8,943 bases of DNA from Thermoplasmata archaeon (lineage in GTDB: Archaea; Thermoplasmatota; B47-G6; B47-G6B; 47-G6). How positions within the stretch are numbered: position 1 is the stretch's first letter; every line of letters starts with the position of its first letter. Shown one piece after another: positions 7,393-8,943 of the stretch. The position numbers and the translations under genes are program-made. Location of the stretch: positions 1 to 8,943 of the forward strand of contig QMTT01000015.1 of NCBI GenBank assembly GCA_003663565.1. The letters run 5' to 3'. Under the pieces are notes generated by a model. The model saw only the letters and a program-made list of their open reading frames with translations. It was not told the origin of the DNA and ran no database searches.

Positions 7393-7399
7393 GTTGTTC

Positions 7400-8863
7400 A
7401 TGCTTAAGCCTGAAGATGTGAGAGTTCTAGATATCAACTCATGCTTTTGGGGAGTTGAAACACAAGTACTAATGGAAAATGCTGGCAAGGCCATATATAG
7501 ATTCTTCAAAGAGAAATATGGTTCCCAAAAGAACGTGTTAGTAGTATGTGGACCCGGAAATAACGGAGGAGATGGTTTAGTAGCCGCAAGACTCTTATCA
7601 AGGGAGAATAACGTTAAAGTATTTCTATTAAAAGAGCCTAAAACTACAGAAGCAAAAGTCGCATATAACAAACTCCTAATGGAAAACAATATAGAAATTA
7701 CAATTGGAAACATGGATAAGTTAAAAGAGATAATCGAATGGGCAGATGTCATCATAGATGCAGTGTTAGGCGTAGGAGTTCGTGGTACTCATGTGAAGGA
7801 TCCATATAGGAGCGTGATAGAACTCATTAACAAAGCAGGGAAGGACGTGATATCTGTGGATTATCCCTCAGGAATTCCAGAAGACATCATTGTCCATCCT
7901 ACTTATGTTATAACGTTTCATGATCTTAAAGAAGGACTACTCAATATCGCAGAGAGGATAAGAATAGCTGATATAGGAATACCAAAGGAAGCCGAGATAT
8001 ACGCAGGACCTGGCGACATTTATGTATACTATCCTAAACCAGAAAAAAACGTTCATAAAGGGCAAAGAGGGAGAATTATGGTCATAGATGCAGCAACATT
8101 TATTGGAGCCATTGTTTTATCAGCGATGTCAGCATATAGAATTGGTGTTGACTTAGTATATGTTTACACATATTTCAATTCAGAAAAACCCTTGAGAAAA
8201 ATAGGATATGTCTCATATTCTCCATCAATAGTAGTTGTCGATGACTTAGAGATGTTTTATGGCAGATCAGACGCCGTTTTAATAGGTCCTGGTATGGATC
8301 GCGAAATAGGAGTCTTTGATGTAATAAGACCACTTGTAGACGTTATCAGTGAGAACAAAAACATACCAATAATCCTAGATGCTGGAGGTCTTACCTTACT
8401 TAAGGAGTACAGGGATGAGCTTTCAGGAGCTGACATAATTATAACACCCCATGCAGGGGAGTTTAGGTATCTCTTCGAGAGAGATCCCGGAAGGACACTA
8501 TCTGAGCGCATAGAAAACGCAAAAAGAGTTGCAAAGGATTGGGAAGTAACAATAGTGCTAAAAGGTCCTGTCGATGTAATAACAGACGGCAAAAGAGTCA
8601 AATTAAACACTACAGGATGTCCCTCAATGGCCGTCGGAGGTTCTGGAGACGTCCTCTCTGGAGTAATTACGGGACTTAGAGCAAAAGTAAAAGATTCATT
8701 TAAAGCAGCATATATGGGAGCTTTTATCACAGGACTTGCTGGCGAGTATGCGTCTGAAAAACTCGGCTATGGAATAACCCCGGAAGACATCATCAGAGAA
8801 GTACCAAAAGTACTTAAACTGTGTTTGGAGAATCCCACATCTTTGACATACTCCCCGCGTTAA
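7400..8863 (+). CDS. nnr: Bifunctional NAD(P)H-hydrate epimerase / ADP-dependent NAD(P)H-hydrate dehydratase
   Basis: A 487-residue fusion that repairs hydrated NADH and NADPH: the N-terminal YjeF_N domain interconverts R and S hydrates, and the C-terminal ribokinase-like domain dehydrates the S form using ADP. Epimerase signs: LMENAGKA 24-31, GPGNNGGDG 51-59, IIDAVLGVGVRGT 118-130 with catalytic Asp120, SVDYPSGI 152-159 and TFHDLKEGL 172-180. Dehydratase signs: VHKGQRGR 218-225, IGPGMD 295-300, ILDAGGLTLL 325-334, TPHAGEF 349-355, VLKGP 386-390 and GGSGDVLSG 413-421 with catalytic Asp417. The glycine-rich segment usually following HKG is altered here to VIDAATFIGA. The start is ATG 7400 because AGGAGGTG (7386-7393) is ideally placed; the GTG at 7391 is inside that site. 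The last helix (DIIREVPKVLKL, 463-474) completes the fold, and the final few residues and the TAA seem to be supplied by a mobile-element end. Confidence 0.93.
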   Translation: MLKPEDVRVLDINSCFWGVETQVLMENAGKAIYRFFKEKYGSQKNVLVVCGPGNNGGDGLVAARLLSRENNVKVFLLKEPKTTEAKVAYNKLLMENNIEITIGNMDKLKEIIEWADVIIDAVLGVGVRGTHVKDPYRSVIELINKAGKDVISVDYPSGIPEDIIVHPTYVITFHDLKEGLLNIAERIRIADIGIPKEAEIYAGPGDIYVYYPKPEKNVHKGQRGRIMVIDAATFIGAIVLSAMSAYRIGVDLVYVYTYFNSEKPLRKIGYVSYSPSIVVVDDLEMFYGRSDAVLIGPGMDREIGVFDVIRPLVDVISENKNIPIILDAGGLTLLKEYRDELSGADIIITPHAGEFRYLFERDPGRTLSERIENAKRVAKDWEVTIVLKGPVDVITDGKRVKLNTTGCPSMAVGGSGDVLSGVITGLRAKVKDSFKAAYMGAFITGLAGEYASEKLGYGITPEDIIREVPKVLKLCLENPTSLTYSPR

Positions 8864-8943
8864 GGGGTTCCCCGAAGGGATTGGAGGTCTCGAGGGAAGA
8901 CCTCACGATGACGGGCCTATGAATGCCAATCCCTACGGGATTA
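8843..8943 (-). mobile_element. Probable right end of an IS200/IS605-type TnpB element (omega RNA region), cut by the window edge
   Basis: From about 8851 the sequence is GC-rich (54 of 93 bases by hand count) against about 40% just before, and is dense in inverted repeats. On the minus strand it reads through GAGGTCT/AGACCTC, a hairpin TCCC-TTCG-GGGA with a stable UUCG tetraloop, and a terminal CCCC...GGGG stem, ending GGGGAG followed by TATGTCAA. Archaeal TnpB elements commonly end in a CCCCGCC-loop-GGCGGGGAG hairpin followed by a short tail such as GTCA, and the UUCG loop exists only on the minus strand. The element body and tnpB would therefore lie right of the window, reading leftward. 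One minus-strand frame is open from 8942 to about 8816 and could include the tnpB 3' end. The exact end is uncertain (8843 to 8852). Alternatives are a strong nnr terminator or another structured RNA. Confidence 0.55.
8885..8903 (-). repeat. Stem-loop within the putative omega RNA
   Basis: AGGTCT (8885-8890) and AGACCT (8898-8903) are exact reverse complements around a 7-nt loop; a further G-C pair (8884/8904) makes it 7 bp. This is the longest local stem in the right-hand GC-rich block. It is compatible with both alternative folds of the flanking segments and so is the most certain helix. Confidence 0.6.

Larger units (their letters stand above)
7194..7399. promoter_or_regulatory. Divergent intergenic region between the SF1 helicase and nnr
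   Basis: About 206 bp that must hold both promoters; no gene or RNA gene was found in it. For the helicase, minus-strand CTAAATATG (around 7239-7231) is a TATA-like box about 25 nt from a start just ahead of its ribosome binding site. For nnr, ATATTTAT (7297-7304) is a possible TATA box giving a leader of about 70 nt. Other signals: an 8-bp inverted repeat (7258-7286), a 9-bp direct repeat TATTCCAAA (7264-7272 and 7319-7327), an 8-bp palindrome AAACGTTT (7335-7342), and a hairpin over the nnr ribosome binding site (7369-7392). Promoter assignments are tentative. Confidence 0.45.

Noticed and set aside
7391..7399. GTG start for nnr
   Set aside because: The GTG is within AGGAGGTG, which is correctly spaced for ATG 7400.
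8257..8730. Open frame of 157 codons on the minus strand inside nnr
   Set aside because: It is antisense to the conserved dehydratase domain and has no motif or convincing ribosome binding site.
1..8943. CRISPR array, tRNA or rRNA genes
   Set aside because: No regularly spaced repeats and no tRNA- or rRNA-like sequence were seen; the only non-coding stretches are 31-288, 7194-7399 and the right-hand GC-rich block.

Overview
The window looks like a piece of a thermophilic archaeal chromosome, most likely from the Thermoproteota (Crenarchaeota) or a close relative. Reasons: archaeal TATA-like boxes, strong GGAGGTGA-type ribosome binding sites, A/T-rich codon use with many AGA/AGG and ATA codons, and a set of genes with clear archaeal versions (Lhr-type helicase, UPF1/SMUBP-2-type SF1 helicase, HD hydrolase, fused Nnr). 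The lineage is an inference, because no rRNA or tRNA is present.

Layout, left to right. (1) Positions 1-30 hold the first ten codons of a gene that runs off the left edge on the minus strand, with its own ribosome binding site and TATA box. (2) Positions 31-288 are a divergent promoter region. (3) A plus-strand pair follows: a HAD-family phosphatase (289-957) and, with no gap, a 933-residue Lhr-family helicase (958-3759). (4) A three-gene minus-strand cluster meets it tail to tail, with stop codons touching at 3759/3760. In transcription order it holds a UPF1/SMUBP-2-like helicase (7193-5199), an HD-domain phosphohydrolase (5136-4357) and a two-pass membrane protein with a likely external domain (4338-3760). 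(5) Positions 7194-7399 are a second divergent regulatory region. It holds a 29-bp AT-rich inverted repeat, a direct repeat and a hairpin that can cover the nnr ribosome binding site. (6) A fused NAD(P)H-hydrate epimerase/dehydratase, nnr (7400-8863), follows. (7) From about 8843 to the right edge the sequence turns GC-rich and strongly self-complementary. It resembles the right end of an archaeal IS200/IS605-type TnpB element read on the minus strand, the part that would form the 3' end of a TnpB guide (omega) RNA. The nnr stop codon appears to lie inside this element end.

Functionally, the window combines nucleic-acid remodelling (two helicases of different superfamilies, an HD hydrolase) with metabolite repair or housekeeping (HAD phosphatase, Nnr). 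Most of it is ordinary archaeal chromosome. The least ordinary parts are the suspected TnpB element end fused to the nnr 3' end, the hairpin over the nnr ribosome binding site, and the helicase-HD-membrane protein cluster.
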